Positions 1 through 11,169 are shown, numbered from the stretch's first letter. The stretch: 64,000 nucleotides of DNA from Pterois miles (GCA_947000775.1 CAMQGK010000242.1:3577001-3641000), one strand, 5' to 3'. Notes: generated from the letters alone by a model not told the origin. Numbers and translations are program-made.

Positions 1-147
1 AGAGCAGGGGGGCAAGAGGGGGTAAAGTGTGATTTAATGTGGCAGTGTCTTTAAAACACTGGATCAGAGCAAACAAGACTTTATAGTTGTTTTTACTTAA
101 AACAAAGCTTAATAATAATAAAGCTTAATAGTGTAACAAACAGTTAT

Positions 148-207
148 ATTAAGCCAAACCATGATTTTTTCTTTTTTTACTAAACCTAACCAAGAGGTTT
201 TGTAGCA
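148..207 (+). repeat. family X fragment (AAGCCAAACC module)
   Basis: This is a partial copy of an unclassified interspersed repeat called family X here. It holds only the module running from AAGCCAAACCATGATTTTTT to AAACCTAACCAAGAGGTTTT. The same module recurs near 7290, 20620, 20970, 22040, 22550, 43910 and others. No coding potential is visible. Its class is unknown to me. Confidence 0.5.
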
Positions 208-281
208 TTTTTTTTCAGTTTACAGTGTTAAGCACATTTAAATCTAAAACTGCTTTAGTGTTACAGTTGTAGTCAAAGATT

Positions 282-293
282 AATAGAACACAT
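282..293. repeat. target site duplication, left copy
   Basis: AATAGAACACAT is repeated exactly at 645-656 and brackets the SINE. The 12-bp length fits target-primed reverse transcription. Confidence 0.85.
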
Positions 294-644
294 CCATCGT
301 CAACCGCTTATCCCATTAGGGGTCGCGGGGAGGCTGGAGCCGATCCCAGCCGGCATTGGTGGGGAAGGCCTCACCCTGGACAGGTCGCCAGTCCATCGCA
401 GGGCACATAGAGACAGACAACATTTAGACAGACAACCATTCACGCTCACATCCACGGGCAATTTAGAGTCATCAATTAACCTGAACAGCATGTCTTTGGA
501 CTGTGAGAGGAAGCTGGAGTACCCGGAGAAAACCCACGCTTGCACATGCAAACTCCACACAGAAGAGTCCCAAGCCGGATTCGAACCTGCGACCCTCTTG
601 CTGTGAGGCGAGAGTGCTAACCACTACACCACCCTGCAGCCCTA
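294..644 (-). mobile_element. tRNA-derived SINE, full length, with target site duplication
   Basis: On the minus strand the element begins at 644 with a tRNA-like head. A box A-like stretch (TGGTGTAGTGGTTAGCACTC, complement of 611-631) and a perfect box B (GGTTCGAATCC, complement of 577-587) form an RNA polymerase III promoter. The body continues through the ACATGCAAACTCCACACA region, and the tail near 294-315 reads GGGATAAGCGGTTGACGATGG on the minus strand. The element is flanked by a perfect 12-bp direct repeat AATAGAACACAT at 282-293 and 645-656, as left by LINE-driven insertion. The sequence resembles a very abundant teleost SINE family (recall). It is non-coding, and the open frames across it are chance. 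Confidence 0.85.
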
Positions 645-656
645 AATAGAACACAT

Positions 657-1360
657 TCAGTTGCATTATTGTCAGTGGGATCTTGGTTATAATGGTGATA
701 TTGCCTTTTGAAATTAAGAAGATTTATTCGTATTCCTTTTTATCTTTCAAGTGAGAAAAAAATATGTGTATGTAAGCCATATGGTTGAGAAATTTTAGGC
801 ATTTCAAGTGAAAATATACCCATTTTTAAGTGGTTAACAGATTAAATGCTAACAATGATACGAATTGATTAACGTGTGTCGTCCATGATAAATCAGCCTC
901 ATGGTATGAGGGAAACGATTTAACAGAACAATATGAAAAGACTTCATCATCAGACAGGCCACAAAAGTAACAGACCCTGCAGACATTTCAAGAATCAACA
1001 GAAATAGATTGATGGATCATGTACTTTAGCACGGATATACAGTCAGCATGAAGTGTGGCTCTGACATATGGAGTGGTTCAAAAAGAGATTTTAGTGATGA
1101 AATCCTGATAAGTGATGGCCAAAATTTTAATATCTCCATCTGTTTGACCATTTCAGTGAGGCAGAGGGACAGTAACTTACACAAACTAAAGCTGGAACAT
1201 CTGGGTTGTACGGGGTGCAGAGGAAAGGGGAGCACGCCATGATATACGGCGGCAAGTCGAAGAGAGAAGTATGTCATTGTAACATTAGACTATTACACTA
1301 ATCCTTCCCATTTAGACACACTTCAAAGAGACGCTTAAAAACTGGAGAGGGAGCCCAGAG

Positions 1361-1362
<2 letters not shown>
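657..1362. other. unique AT-rich sequence, no gene seen
   Basis: No recognisable repeat, splice-flanked exon or RNA gene. The short frames on both strands at about 1026-1277 overlap each other and look random. Confidence 0.5.

Positions 1363-1401
<39 letters not shown>
1363..1401 (+). repeat. (GT)19 microsatellite
   Basis: Uninterrupted GT dinucleotides. A second array of the complementary phase, (AC)13, lies 145 bp downstream at 1545-1571, so the two could pair as a stem. Confidence 0.95.
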
Positions 1402-1405
<4 letters not shown>

Positions 1406-1544
1406 ATAATGGGTGTGCATCTGTGGGGGTGTTAAAATATGTGTGTCAGTCAGTTGAGGGTGTGTGGGTGGGTTGTGCAGATAGGTGAGGACTTGACCCC
1501 TGAGGTTAATCCTAAATCTTAACCATAGAGAAACATGATCCATA

Positions 1545-1571
1545 ACACACACACACACACACACACACACA
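1545..1571 (+). repeat. (AC)13 microsatellite
   Basis: Perfect AC array about 90 bp upstream of a long CT-rich tract. The same pairing of array and tract recurs elsewhere in the window. Confidence 0.95.
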
Positions 1572-1660
1572 GAGGAAGCAGTGGGGTGTCCAGACGGTAT
1601 TAGCAGTATTTTTAGCTTTCCTCAAGCGTGCATCAAACAAAGACTGCCTTTCACATGCTC

Positions 1661-2060
1661 AGTCTGGCCTCCCTGCCTCCCGTTTTCGTTCCTCCTCCCT
1701 TAGTCTCCTTTTCTTGTTTTCCTTTCTCTCCCTCCTGTCAGTTTTCCCTCTCCACTCTTTTTTCATCCTTCCCAGTCCCAGTCATGTTCATTTTCTTTAA
1801 CCCCCCATTCCCTCCATCCCATCCCTTTGCTCCCTTGAGGCCCATTCATCCAACAGTACCTTAATAAACCCTGCCTCGATCCCGTCCTCCCTCCAGTCAC
1901 AACTTTCTTTCTCCGTCTCACTCTTTCTTCACCACGACCCAGCCGCTCTGGCTAAATAAACACCGGCTGCACAGCTGGTCACCAGATTTATATTCCCCCC
2001 TCCAAATTCCTCTCTCTCTTTCCTCCCTTCCTCCTCCCCTCCCTTCATACTCTCTCTGTG
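1661..2060 (+). repeat. pyrimidine-rich tract
   Basis: About 400 bp strongly biased to C and T on the plus strand (CCTCC, TTTCTC and CCCTCC runs), with a more mixed interval near 1940-1990. It is low-complexity sequence able to form triplex-like structure. A 78-residue frame here is only the translation of the bias. Confidence 0.7.
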
Positions 2061-2466
2061 TTATAAGCCCTCACAGACTTCACATTCACATGTCCACTAG
2101 TGACCACAGTTTTCACCATAATGGAGATCCACTGGATAGCTCACAGAGTTTTGTCTTTAGTCTTGCTACTGTGATTATCTCTGGAGGGCTGAAATTACGT
2201 AAAGATATAACCAGTCTGACCAGGTTAGTGGCTTCAGTGCTCCCCTTTGTCTGTGCAAGTTAGTCCTGCTGTTTTACTGATTGTTCCAGTGATATAATTC
2301 CCAGTTGATTCCTACTGTGACAGACCTTTCTTCTTTATTGAAGTCTCAGCCTAGTGTTTTTTATATCATCACCTCTCTTACCCAGATACTTTCCTGTAAT
2401 TTATTGTTTTTATTTCTTTTTTTAAACCAAGTAAAGACCCTTGCTTTAATTTTTGTCTGTGATTCA
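2061..2466. other. no gene or clear repeat
   Basis: Mixed AT-rich sequence leading into the LTR. Nothing supportable seen. Confidence 0.4.
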
Positions 2467-2989
2467 TGTTACAACCAGCAGGTCTTAGGTCATGTCATTG
2501 TTGCATGTTTATGTTTTTCCTGTGCACTTCCTGTTTTATTTTGGTGTTCTAACATTCCCTCTCGTTTCAGAGCACTTCACTTCCTGCCCTCGTGTTTCCC
2601 GCTCCCTGGGTGACTGACAGCTCACTGACCTACTTTCTGTCTTCACACACCGGTGTCTGATCATCATCCTCGCCCTGATTGTGTCCACCTGTCCCTCGTC
2701 AACCACTCCTCTCACCAGTATTTAATGTGTGACTCCCCTTCCTTCTGTGCCAGATTGTCTTTGTCCGTAGTGTCAATACTTCCAGCAGTCTTTCTAGTGT
2801 TTGATCCCTCGTGTTTTGATTCTCAGCCTGTTTTTTTGGCTTCGCTCTGCCTAGCCCCCTGGTTTTGTTAGCTCGCTATTGCCTTTCCGTGTATGACCCT
2901 GCTTTTGTATTAAAGATGCTGATTTTTGTGAACCACCTGTCTGTGAGTCATGCATGTGAGTCCAATTCAGTCTGACACCAGTTGTGATA
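2467..2989 (+). mobile_element. solo LTR, copy 1 of a three-copy family
   Basis: The element starts TGTTACAAC and ends GTTGTGATA, imperfect inverted termini with two transitions from a perfect match. It is flanked by the 5-bp direct repeat ATTCA (2462-2466 and 2990-2994). A TATA-like AGTATTTAATGTGTG lies at 2717-2731, and an ATTAAAG poly(A)-signal-like motif at 2909-2915, the order expected of U3-R-U5 on the plus strand. It shares CCTGATTGTGTCCACCTG and many other blocks with the copies at 9754 and 27528. No internal coding region or partner LTR lies nearby, so it is a solo LTR. The termini and 5-bp duplication suit an LTR retrotransposon; the superfamily is not determined. Confidence 0.75.
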
Positions 2990-2994
2990 ATTCA

Positions 2995-4234
2995 TGTTTT
3001 GTGTCTATTTCCTGCTGGATGCCAGTGATGTTTTTTATGTTGTGTTGTAGTTAACAAAACTCACTGTGCTCCAGTTTTCTGCACAAGATTTGTTGCCCCC
3101 TTTGGCCACAAGAGGGAGTTTACCGTTAAGCGACCATTTTTGACGGCAGTAAGGCACGGAGCATAAGAACTAGTGTAGTTCTTCTTCGGGAAAGGCTGGA
3201 CAGAAACATGCAACGATGTACTGCAATGCCTATGAATTTTTTTCATCAGTCTACATCTTATTTATCTGAAAGCTGTATAGTTGAGAGATTCAACACCCCC
3301 CCGCCCCCCTAGGTGTGCATGGATGTTTTTGCATGTAAGAATGAAGCTTTTATTCTAGTCTAGACACTCTCAGACAGTAAAAGTGTGACATTTACTGATG
3401 TAATTGGACTATTGATTAGACTCCTGCACTCTTCACCTTCTATTGATATGTCATATTTTTATGTCAGGGCTAACAATGAGGTCCTGCCATGCATTTTGAA
3501 ACCACTAAGGTCTAAATTATTAGGCTACTGTGCAAGTAAACACTCTCAAATACAAACTACACATGAAGACACACGTACTAAATGAGCTGGCACAATGGGA
3601 CTCATGCATATAAAAAAAGACATAAATATATCAGTCACAAACACAGCTACGCTCACTCAGACGCGCTTTTAAGATAAAGCTGGAATCGGATAAAGCTGGC
3701 CATATCGCAACCCGCCAAGTCCCAGCCAGGCTTAGCCGCCTGCATGGAGTGTGTGTGCATTTCAAAGAGATCAAGTGTGTGTCCAGACTTACCCAAGTGC
3801 ATGTGCCTCTGTCCCTCTTATTCTGTTTCACAGAGAGTAAGCTGAGAGGTGTCACATTATCGAAAGAGCTATAATAACCTGATCCGTGGAGCATAGTTCA
3901 GCAGGCTTAGACTGTGTCGAGGACAAGGCTTTCTTTGATGGCCATATATCTGCTGCATTACTAGGGCTTTATTTGTGAAAGTATTTAGTCTTTATACATC
4001 CATTTATAACACTACCTGGCTTGGTCCCCTTCTTACAATGTTTTTCAGCACTGAGATCATATTTGTTCCTTGGCGAGGAGAGTGAAAAAAGATTAGTGTT
4101 ACAGTACTGTACATGCAAGAGCGAGGTTGTTGACACTAGGTGATGTACAGTATGTGTAGGACCCACTGAAGGCAGTAGACACACAGAAGTAATGCTCTGC
4201 AGCACTCGGGCTGGTACTCAAGGCTGGACACCTT
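2995..4234. other. mostly unique sequence
   Basis: Holds a C-rich run at about 3294-3311 (CACCCCCCCGCCCCCCTAGG) and a CTCF-like motif at 3106-3118. Minus-strand frames at 3631-3894 and 3969-4205 match no protein I recognise and are probably chance. Confidence 0.4.
3106..3118 (+). promoter_or_regulatory. CTCF-like motif
   Basis: CCACAAGAGGGAG fits the CTCF core (CCAnnAGnGG) in plus orientation, with A in place of the usual C near the end. Occupancy cannot be judged from sequence. Confidence 0.3.
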
Positions 4235-4760
4235 AAAGGTACTGACCGAAATAACCCAGTTTCAAGTAGTAGTGAAACTTCTCGATACAGTTGATCCTTA
4301 TTGTGTCCCAAATATTGTCCAAAATATTTGTTGTTTCTTGTGGTGATTATTAGCCAATCACCATAAGTATTCTTTGAATTAACGTGACGTGATTGGCCCA
4401 CTACCACAGCTGGATTACCTGTCTGCACACGGTCCTGAGCACAGGGATGTCTGAGCCGGCAGCTAGCAGCTAACGGTGCTAACAACAGCAACAGTGCTCA
4501 CAGAGCTAACACTTTTAACCTGGAGGGTGGGTGCTATGCTTCCACAACAACATAGTCCCATCGCCGTGGGTCAGGGGACGGTGCGATCAGAGTGAACCGC
4601 TGTATGGGTGCTGTGTATTGATTGGCTAGCAAGTCGGACGCGCACACAGCCTCCATTCACTTGATGGGTATCGAAGAGGTACTCTGTTGGTGTCAGTATC
4701 ACTTTAAGGGAACTGGTGTTAGTACTAGCGCCATCATTTTTTAAACAAACCCTATGCAGC
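4235..4760. repeat. probable degenerate interspersed repeat
   Basis: This block is more GC-rich than its surroundings and contains AGCTAGCAGCTAACGGTGCT and ATTGGCTAGCAAGTCGGAC, which I recall from dispersed teleost repeats. No second copy is in the window, so the call rests on recall. A 130-residue minus-strand frame at 4099-4491 runs into it and is not considered a gene. Confidence 0.35.
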
Positions 4761-4976
4761 ACTTTTCTTTAAATCATGCAAACTTCACGGTTTAATTCAG
4801 AAACTTAGTGGTTACTCTCTATTTGTTTTTTAAACACGTAATCTGTTGATCTGCCTAATTACAAACTTATGTTATTTTGACATGTTTCAGACATGTTGCA
4901 TTGCTTCATGAGGTAATTAAGCAAAATTTGTCAAACCTGTCATCACCAATATTAATTCTGAAATATTTCTGTTATT

Positions 4977-5009
4977 GATCTTTTGTGTAACTATCCTACA
5001 CAAAAGGTC
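4977..5009. repeat. short inverted repeat (hairpin)
   Basis: Arms of 13 bp, GATCTTTTGTGTA at 4977-4989 and TACACAAAAGGTC at 4997-5009, pair with one mismatch across a 7-base loop. No T-run or gene context suggests a terminator. Confidence 0.6.
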
Positions 5010-5489
5010 AGTGACGTTTCAATAACATTTTTTAAAGTAAAACAGTCATAGTGACAGCCCATTAATTGAAAATGAATCTAGTAACAATAAATCAAGAGTG
5101 TAGGCTATTCAAACAACATTAAACATGTTTTTTTTCCTGCTGTGTGTGAAAAAGCAATCATATCCAGTAGATTTTATATTTATTTCCAGTGGAGGACATT
5201 AATCAGTTCAGTACTGAATAAACAGACTGAATGGACTGCATAAAACTGAACAGAAAATGTATACTTCCATTGGAAAACATTTATATTGTGTATTGTGACA
5301 TTTTTAATACCACTATGCTCCAGTCACCAGGAGGAGATGTTGGCATTGTACTTTTCTGCAAAATGTGGATACCCTGAATGTGGATGTTTTTGCATTCAAT
5401 CACAGCAAGTGAGGTAGTGTGTCCAGTGACCGTACCGAAACTTCCGTGGTATAATTTATTGAGTATAACAAGCAAGAATGTCATCTTTG
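5010..5489. other. no gene or clear repeat
   Basis: AT-rich sequence; nothing supportable seen. Confidence 0.4.
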
Positions 5490-5845
5490 TGTGGATGGGA
5501 GGGGTGATGGATGGCTCAAACAAACAGGACTTTAACCCAGGAGAACACTGTTTGTGGCCTGTGTGAAGCCAGAAGTAAACATCAACTAGCGGTTGTTATT
5601 TATTCACGTTAGTTATGTTGTTACGTTACATAATGTTTTGTTATTATTTGAGCACAGCTTAACCCCAACCAATAGTTTCTCAACATTAACCATGTGGCAT
5701 TGTATGTATCTGCAAGTGTGATACGTGGGTGATATGAAACATTTTCATGAAACATATTTTTGGTCCAGAAACGTGTATTTTTCAGTGTATACTGTGGTTT
5801 ACAGACATGCACAATGCCAAAAAACTTGCAACTAGCAACTAGACT
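5490..5845 (+). repeat. family X copy
   Basis: It carries the module GGACTTTAACCCAGGAGA followed by GTGTGAAGCCAGAAGTAAAC, then a degenerate AGCACAGCTTAACCCCAACC. Its distal module (TGAAACATATTTTTGGTCCA, then GTGGTTTACAGACATG) is shared with 22635-22735. Together with those copies it defines the 3' part of the family. Confidence 0.6.
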
Positions 5846-7052
5846 GGACCCCACATAGTGAGTTAACCTTTTCCAGGGTATTCCCTTTGAGATTTCAGAT
5901 CTCTGTGTGGAAACCTGAATCAGAGACAGACAGCATGAGCAACATGGGTGGTAACACTGAGGTACATGGATAATCTTTAATTATTATCATTAGGGCTCCC
6001 CTGACATGTTAAGCAACATGATGAGTTTTATTTGTTCAAATAGTAAAGATGGGTGTTACCTTCTGATAGCCTCTCATTTTGGAACAAAATGTAATTTTAC
6101 TGGCATTGCAGTTCATTTCTGCCTTAATGATTCATATTTGTGATAAGCCAAATTGATTTCTCCATATACAGTAAGTTCTACTTTAACTTCTGTGACCTCA
6201 ATAATGGAGTCTTTAGGATGACTGATTTCGTAGGGTGTTACTTGTTTTACCGCAGTCTGCTTGAAAACTTGTGAAAATCAAAGTTAAGACACCAGTCTGA
6301 GTAGTGTTGCTTCATACTGCTGTGTGTCACCATCACCAACTCTACTGCATTTACCCATTTACATAAAATCATTATTTGATAGTGTAAAGAACACTTTAGT
6401 ACAACAAATGATGATAATACAAAATGTCAGTTTCACTGTAATATTTGACACTGATACACTACAATCCTGCCTTTTTTGTTTTTTGGAGAATGAGAAGAAG
6501 CCAAAGCTGCTGATACATGACGACAGATGAGGGTAGATGTTATCGTAACTGTCGTTAAGACATCCCTGCAACATCATTGTACTGTTAATCTCTAATCCAT
6601 GTGTAGCTCAAATCTACTTGGTAATATTTACATGTAGATACCAAAGAATGTGAGGAGACTGTAAACTATGGTGGAACCCACTCACACCCAGTTTGTATTT
6701 TTCCTTACACAGGCTTTTCTCTCTAACTGATCCAAAAGGCTTTGAGTACTCCCCATCAGCTGGAGCAGCTCACTGAAATTTTCATGTACTACACAGCCGC
6801 TATGAGCTCCCAAAAGGGGGCGAGCAGCAACATCCTACATTCCTGATCTCGGGAGGCCCAGCATCATAAGGTCAGGCCAGGACAGAGGAATCCAGCAGTG
6901 GTGTAGGAAGGAAGATGATATTCACTATTTAGTTTTAACCCTCACTGGAAAGTCGTTCTGCAGAGAAAGCAGAGGGGAAGCAGGCCGTCTACGAGACCAT
7001 GGTACAGGAATATTCCACAACTGAGAGCCGTGTCGTGCAGTCTGAACAGTTC
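5846..7052. other. no gene; weak CTCF-like motif
   Basis: Largely unique AT-rich sequence. CCAAAAGGGGGCGAGC at 6810-6825 resembles a CTCF site (plus orientation). Confidence 0.4.
6810..6825 (+). promoter_or_regulatory. CTCF-like motif
   Basis: CCAAAAGGGGGCGAGC retains the AGGGGGCG core of the CTCF consensus; the two bases before the core differ from the usual C/G then C/T. Confidence 0.3.
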
Positions 7053-7372
7053 AGGCTGGTCTCATACGCTGTTAATAGCTATGCCTGCAAAAAGTAATGC
7101 ACTATAATTAATGTATATGCCACAAAATAAACACCATGTAGGGAGGAGGTTATGATGGATGGGTGGATCTAAAAGTACCAAACTTTCACCCAGGGGACCG
7201 GCGTACATGTCTTGTGCGAAGCCAGAAGTCAATGTTAATGTATTTGTCATGTGACAACTTATGTATTTAAGTAACACCACTACAGATATGATTTAAAGCC
7301 AAACCATTATCTTTTCTGAAGCCTAACCTGAGTAGTTTTCTTGTCTAAACCTAACCAATGGCCTTATGCATG
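7053..7372 (+). repeat. family X copy (near-complete)
   Basis: Modules run in order: CTCATACGCTGTTAATAGCT; AAGTAATGCACTATAATTAA and CCACAAAATAAACACC; TAGGGAGGAGGTTATGATGG; CTTTCACCCAGGGGACCG; GTCATGTGACA; and AAAGCCAAACCATTATC with CTAAACCTAACCAATGG. The same order is seen at 41560-41905. This is one of the best copies for building a consensus. Confidence 0.65.
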
Positions 7373-7644
7373 TAATGAGTGGAAACTGACATGTGTTGTG
7401 TTAACTTTTTTGTAAGACATTCAAACTGTTGTATGAGAATATGTTGAACAATTAAGGGGATTCTGATGAATTCACAGTTGCAGTGAGTAATCTCATCTGT
7501 GTCTGTGTTGAACCACAGTAGGGTTACTATGCATAACATTCACATTTAATGTTTGTTTTCTTGTAGAGCATTTATGGGCCTAATCCACAAAACACTCATT
7601 TATGAAGAGAAAAAAATCAGTAACAGCTGTTTTTTTTTTTTTTT

Positions 7645-7977
7645 GATGTGGTTCTGCTGGCTGCATCAGACTGTGTCTTTCAGTGCACACTGGGGAGTGT
7701 CATGTGGTGTCAGCACCTCAAGACTGAGACCACGGTCCTTTGCTGGAAAATGGCAGAGTGACTCACTGCCCCAAGAGAAGGTGTTCAAGTATCTACGAGT
7801 CTTGTTCATAAGTGAGGGTGAAATGGAGCGTGATATTGACAAGTGGATTGGTGCTGCATCCACAGTAATGTGGATGCTGCACTGGACTGTGGTGAAGAGG
7901 GAGTTGGGCCTGATTTGGTCATGAGCTTTGGGTGCTGACCAGCCAAGAGAATGCAATTGCAGATACAATTGGCCAAA
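7645..7977 (+). pseudogene. LINE reverse-transcriptase fragment, 5' portion
   Basis: Beginning with GATGTGGTTCTGCTGGC (encoding DVVLLA, just after the catalytic YADD/FADD position of the reverse transcriptase), it continues into a stretch translating as SEGEMERDIDKWIGAASTVM and then TVVKRELG. This matches the conserved region after the RT domain of a teleost non-LTR retrotransposon. The frame is broken by stops and shifts. A T15 run at 7630-7644 abuts its left end. The LINE clade is not assigned. Confidence 0.75.
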
Positions 7978-8330
7978 TTGTTCAGGCCCTGTTCAGACCT
8001 GGTATTAACATGTGTCCTCTGTGACTGGATCACTGGATCAAGTGGACAGCTCTAAGTATAGGTGCAAACACACTCAAGATGCCTTGAGGACGAACTGAGA
8101 TCCAATCTCTCAGACTCTCTCATCCCCAGCTCTCTGAAGCTCTGCGGTGTGGAGGTCCCAGGGACTGCTGGTACAATAACCTTTTATTTTGATGTTAATA
8201 AAATGTACCTGAATTCACGGATATGTATGATATTACTGCTGATATTCCTCTAATATTAGATCACAACGTCTGCTGTATTAGCCATCAGGTTGAAGCATCA
8301 CCATCGCCAGTTCATGCTGAAAACATCGGT
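7978..8330. repeat. insertion interrupting the LINE
   Basis: LINE similarity stops at about 7977 and resumes at 8331. The intervening 350 bp starts with GGCCCTGTTCAGACCTGGTA, which I recall from a dispersed teleost MITE, and includes CAAGTGGACAGCTCTAAGTA. I could not define inverted ends or a target duplication. Confidence 0.45.
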
Positions 8331-8564
8331 AGTTTGGGCATCTGATTAGGATGCTCCCCTTGAGGTATTTAGGTCACATCCAACTGGAAGGAGACCTCCG
8401 GGGAGACCCAGAACATGCTTAAGGGATTACAAATCCCATCTGGCATGGGAGCGGCTCCCTCAGGAAATGCTGGAGGATGTGGCTAGGGAGACGGGTGTCT
8501 GGGCTACCATGCTTGTTGGCATGTTGCCATTGTGATCCAAACAAGAAGAGCAAAATGGATGGAA
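8331..8564 (+). pseudogene. LINE fragment, 3' end
   Basis: It translates, with frame changes, as WASD/LIRMLP, TGRRPPGRPRT, SHLAWERLPQEMLEDV and ETGVWATML, the C-terminal conserved region of the same teleost LINE protein as 7645-7977. It ends with AAAATGGATGGAAG, like the GGATGG-type LINE 3' tail. It is presumably the other half of one insertion. Confidence 0.75.
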
Positions 8565-9566
<1,002 letters not shown>

Positions 9567-9966
9567 TATGTCTTCAACTTTAAGAATCTTATTATGAAAT
9601 ATTTTGACGATAAAGTCCTACAAATATATGCTTTGTTAATATACAAGCAAGTTTGTGCTCAAAAGATCCGGGATCATTTTCTCTTCAGTCTACTATGCTT
9701 AGTATCCTTCTAAGGCACACCAATGCACCTCAACTCTTCATGCAAAGCGTCCGTGTCACGACCACCAGATCCCAGGTCATGTTTTGCTTCTGTTTTTTTT
9801 GCATATTCATTATTGTCTATTTCCTGTTTTATTTTGAAATCACTAACCTTCCCTCTCGTTTCCAATTCACTGAACTTCCTGCTCCCTGACCTACTTCCAC
9901 CCTTTCACCTGTCTGATGGTCAGCCCCGCCCTGATTGTGTCCACCTGTGTCTCATTATTCACTCCC

Positions 9967-10432
9967 TCCTAGTATATAATGTGTGTCCTCCCTTCTAGTA
10001 TATAATGTGTGTCCTCCCTCCTAGTGTATAATGTGTGTCCTCCCTCCTAGTACATAATGTGTGTCCTCCCTCCTAGTACATAATGTGTGTCCTCCCTCCT
10101 AGTATATAATGTGTGTCCTCCCTCCTAGTATATAATGTGTGTCCTCCCTTCTAGTATATAATGTGTGTCCTCCCTCCTAGTGTATAATGTGTGTCCTCCC
10201 TCCTACTGTATAATGTGTGTCCTCCCTCCTACTGTATAATGTGTGTCCTCCCTCCTACTGTATAATGTGTGTCCTCCCTCCTAGTATATAATGTGTGTCC
10301 TCCCTCCTAGTGTATAATGTGTGTCCTCCCTCCTAGTGTATAATGTGTGTCCTCCCTCCTACTGTATAATGTGTGTCCTCCCTCCTAGTATATAATGTAT
10401 GTCCTCCCTCCTAGTATATAATGTGTCCTCCC
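9967..10432 (+). repeat. 26-bp minisatellite, 18 units, built from an LTR TATA region
   Basis: Seventeen 26-bp units and one 24-bp terminal unit. The core of each is TATATAATGTGTGTCCTCCC or a variant. Variation is mostly in the first bases: AGTATATAAT, AGTGTATAAT, AGTACATAAT and ACTGTATAAT, interspersed along the array. The two sister LTRs have one copy of the equivalent AGTATTTAATGTGTG, so the array arose by amplifying the LTR TATA region. There are no spacers, so it is not a CRISPR-like array. Confidence 0.95.
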
Positions 10433-10704
10433 TTCCTCATGCTGACAGTTCGTAGCTGATCTTCCCGGATTCTTGGTCCAGTGTTTTCCTCGTGTCTGCC
10501 TTTCTCATGAATGATTCTCTGCCTGTTTTTTGACCCTGCCTTTGCCTGACGTTTTTTTGGATCTGGGTGCCTGTTTGACTGCCTTCCTCTGTACCGACCT
10601 TTTGCTCAGTAAAGACAGTTCCTCTTTTACAACGCCACTGAGTGTGAGTGGTGCATTTGAGTCCAGTCCCTTTCTGAAATAAACATCATTTAACGTACCC
10701 GGTA

Positions 10705-10976
10705 GGGGGGGGGGGGGGGAGGATCCCAGTGGATAGGGGAAGGGAGGGACACCCTGGGAGGTGGCGGACCGGGGGAAAAAGAAAAAAAAAAAAAAAAAAA
10801 AAAACCCCAACCCCAACGGGGAAATAAAAGAAAAAAAAAAACCAAAAATTGGGGGGGGGGGGGGAGGGGGAGCGGGGAAAACCCAGGGGGAAAAGAAACA
10901 CACAAAAAGAAGCCGAAGGGGGGGAGCACCCCCCCCCCTGGGGGGGGGCGCCCCCCCCCCCCCCCCCCCCCCCCCC
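10705..10976. other. homopolymer-rich block, likely sequencing or assembly artefact
   Basis: Contains G15 (10705-10719), an A run of more than 20 (about 10782-10804), a G14 run (10851-10864) and C26 (10951-10976), with purine-rich words between. Nothing like it exists in the sister LTRs. Homopolymers of three different bases in 270 bp are more like poor base calls than evolved DNA. If real, it would be a G-quadruplex and i-motif forming insertion. Proline- and glycine-rich frames across it are meaningless. Confidence 0.7.
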
Positions 10977-11002
10977 AGTCATAACAGTCTGCTATTAAAG
11001 CT

Positions 11003-11169
11003 CTTACAAAAAAGAAGTTTACTCAAGTGTGCTTAACATAAGAGAGTATACCTTCAGTTCACTTTTTATGTACTTATCAGAGATATACTTTCATGAGCTA
11101 AAAAGTGGACCACTTTAGTCTCAAGAAGTATTGAAGTAGTACACTTGAAGTAAACTTCTTTTTTGTAAG
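11003..11169. mobile_element. 167-bp MITE with 28-bp terminal inverted repeats
   Basis: The left end CTTACAAAAAAGAAGTTTAC (11003-11030 in full) is the reverse complement of the right end (11141-11169) except for one extra A in the right arm. The interior is AT-rich and non-coding, with a small palindrome AAAGTGGACCACTTT near 11103-11117. It lies 12 bp beyond the target duplication of the preceding LTR. I see no clear duplication of its own, so the superfamily is undetermined. Confidence 0.75.

Larger units (their letters stand above)
9754..10986 (+). mobile_element. LTR copy 2, expanded and with an anomalous 3' end
   Basis: Termini are TGTCACGAC at 9754 and GTCATAACA ending at 10986, which pair with two transitions. 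Flanks GTCCG (9749-9753) and GTCTG (10987-10991) look like a 5-bp target duplication with one C-to-T change. It matches the LTRs at 2467 and 27528 through TTCCTGTTTTATTTTGAA, CCCTCTCGTTTC and CCTGATTGTGTCCACCTG upstream and the AGTAAAG motif (10609-10615) downstream. It is 1233 bp against 523 and 547 bp for its relatives. The excess comes from a 26-bp minisatellite at the TATA region and a homopolymer block near the 3' end. No internal retrotransposon genes are present. Confidence 0.7.

Noticed and set aside
9967..10432. CRISPR-like periodic array
   Set aside because: Units are contiguous with no spacers, and the genome is animal.
10505..11036. Glycine-, proline- and phenylalanine-rich frames
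   Set aside because: They cross the homopolymer block, which is probably artefactual.
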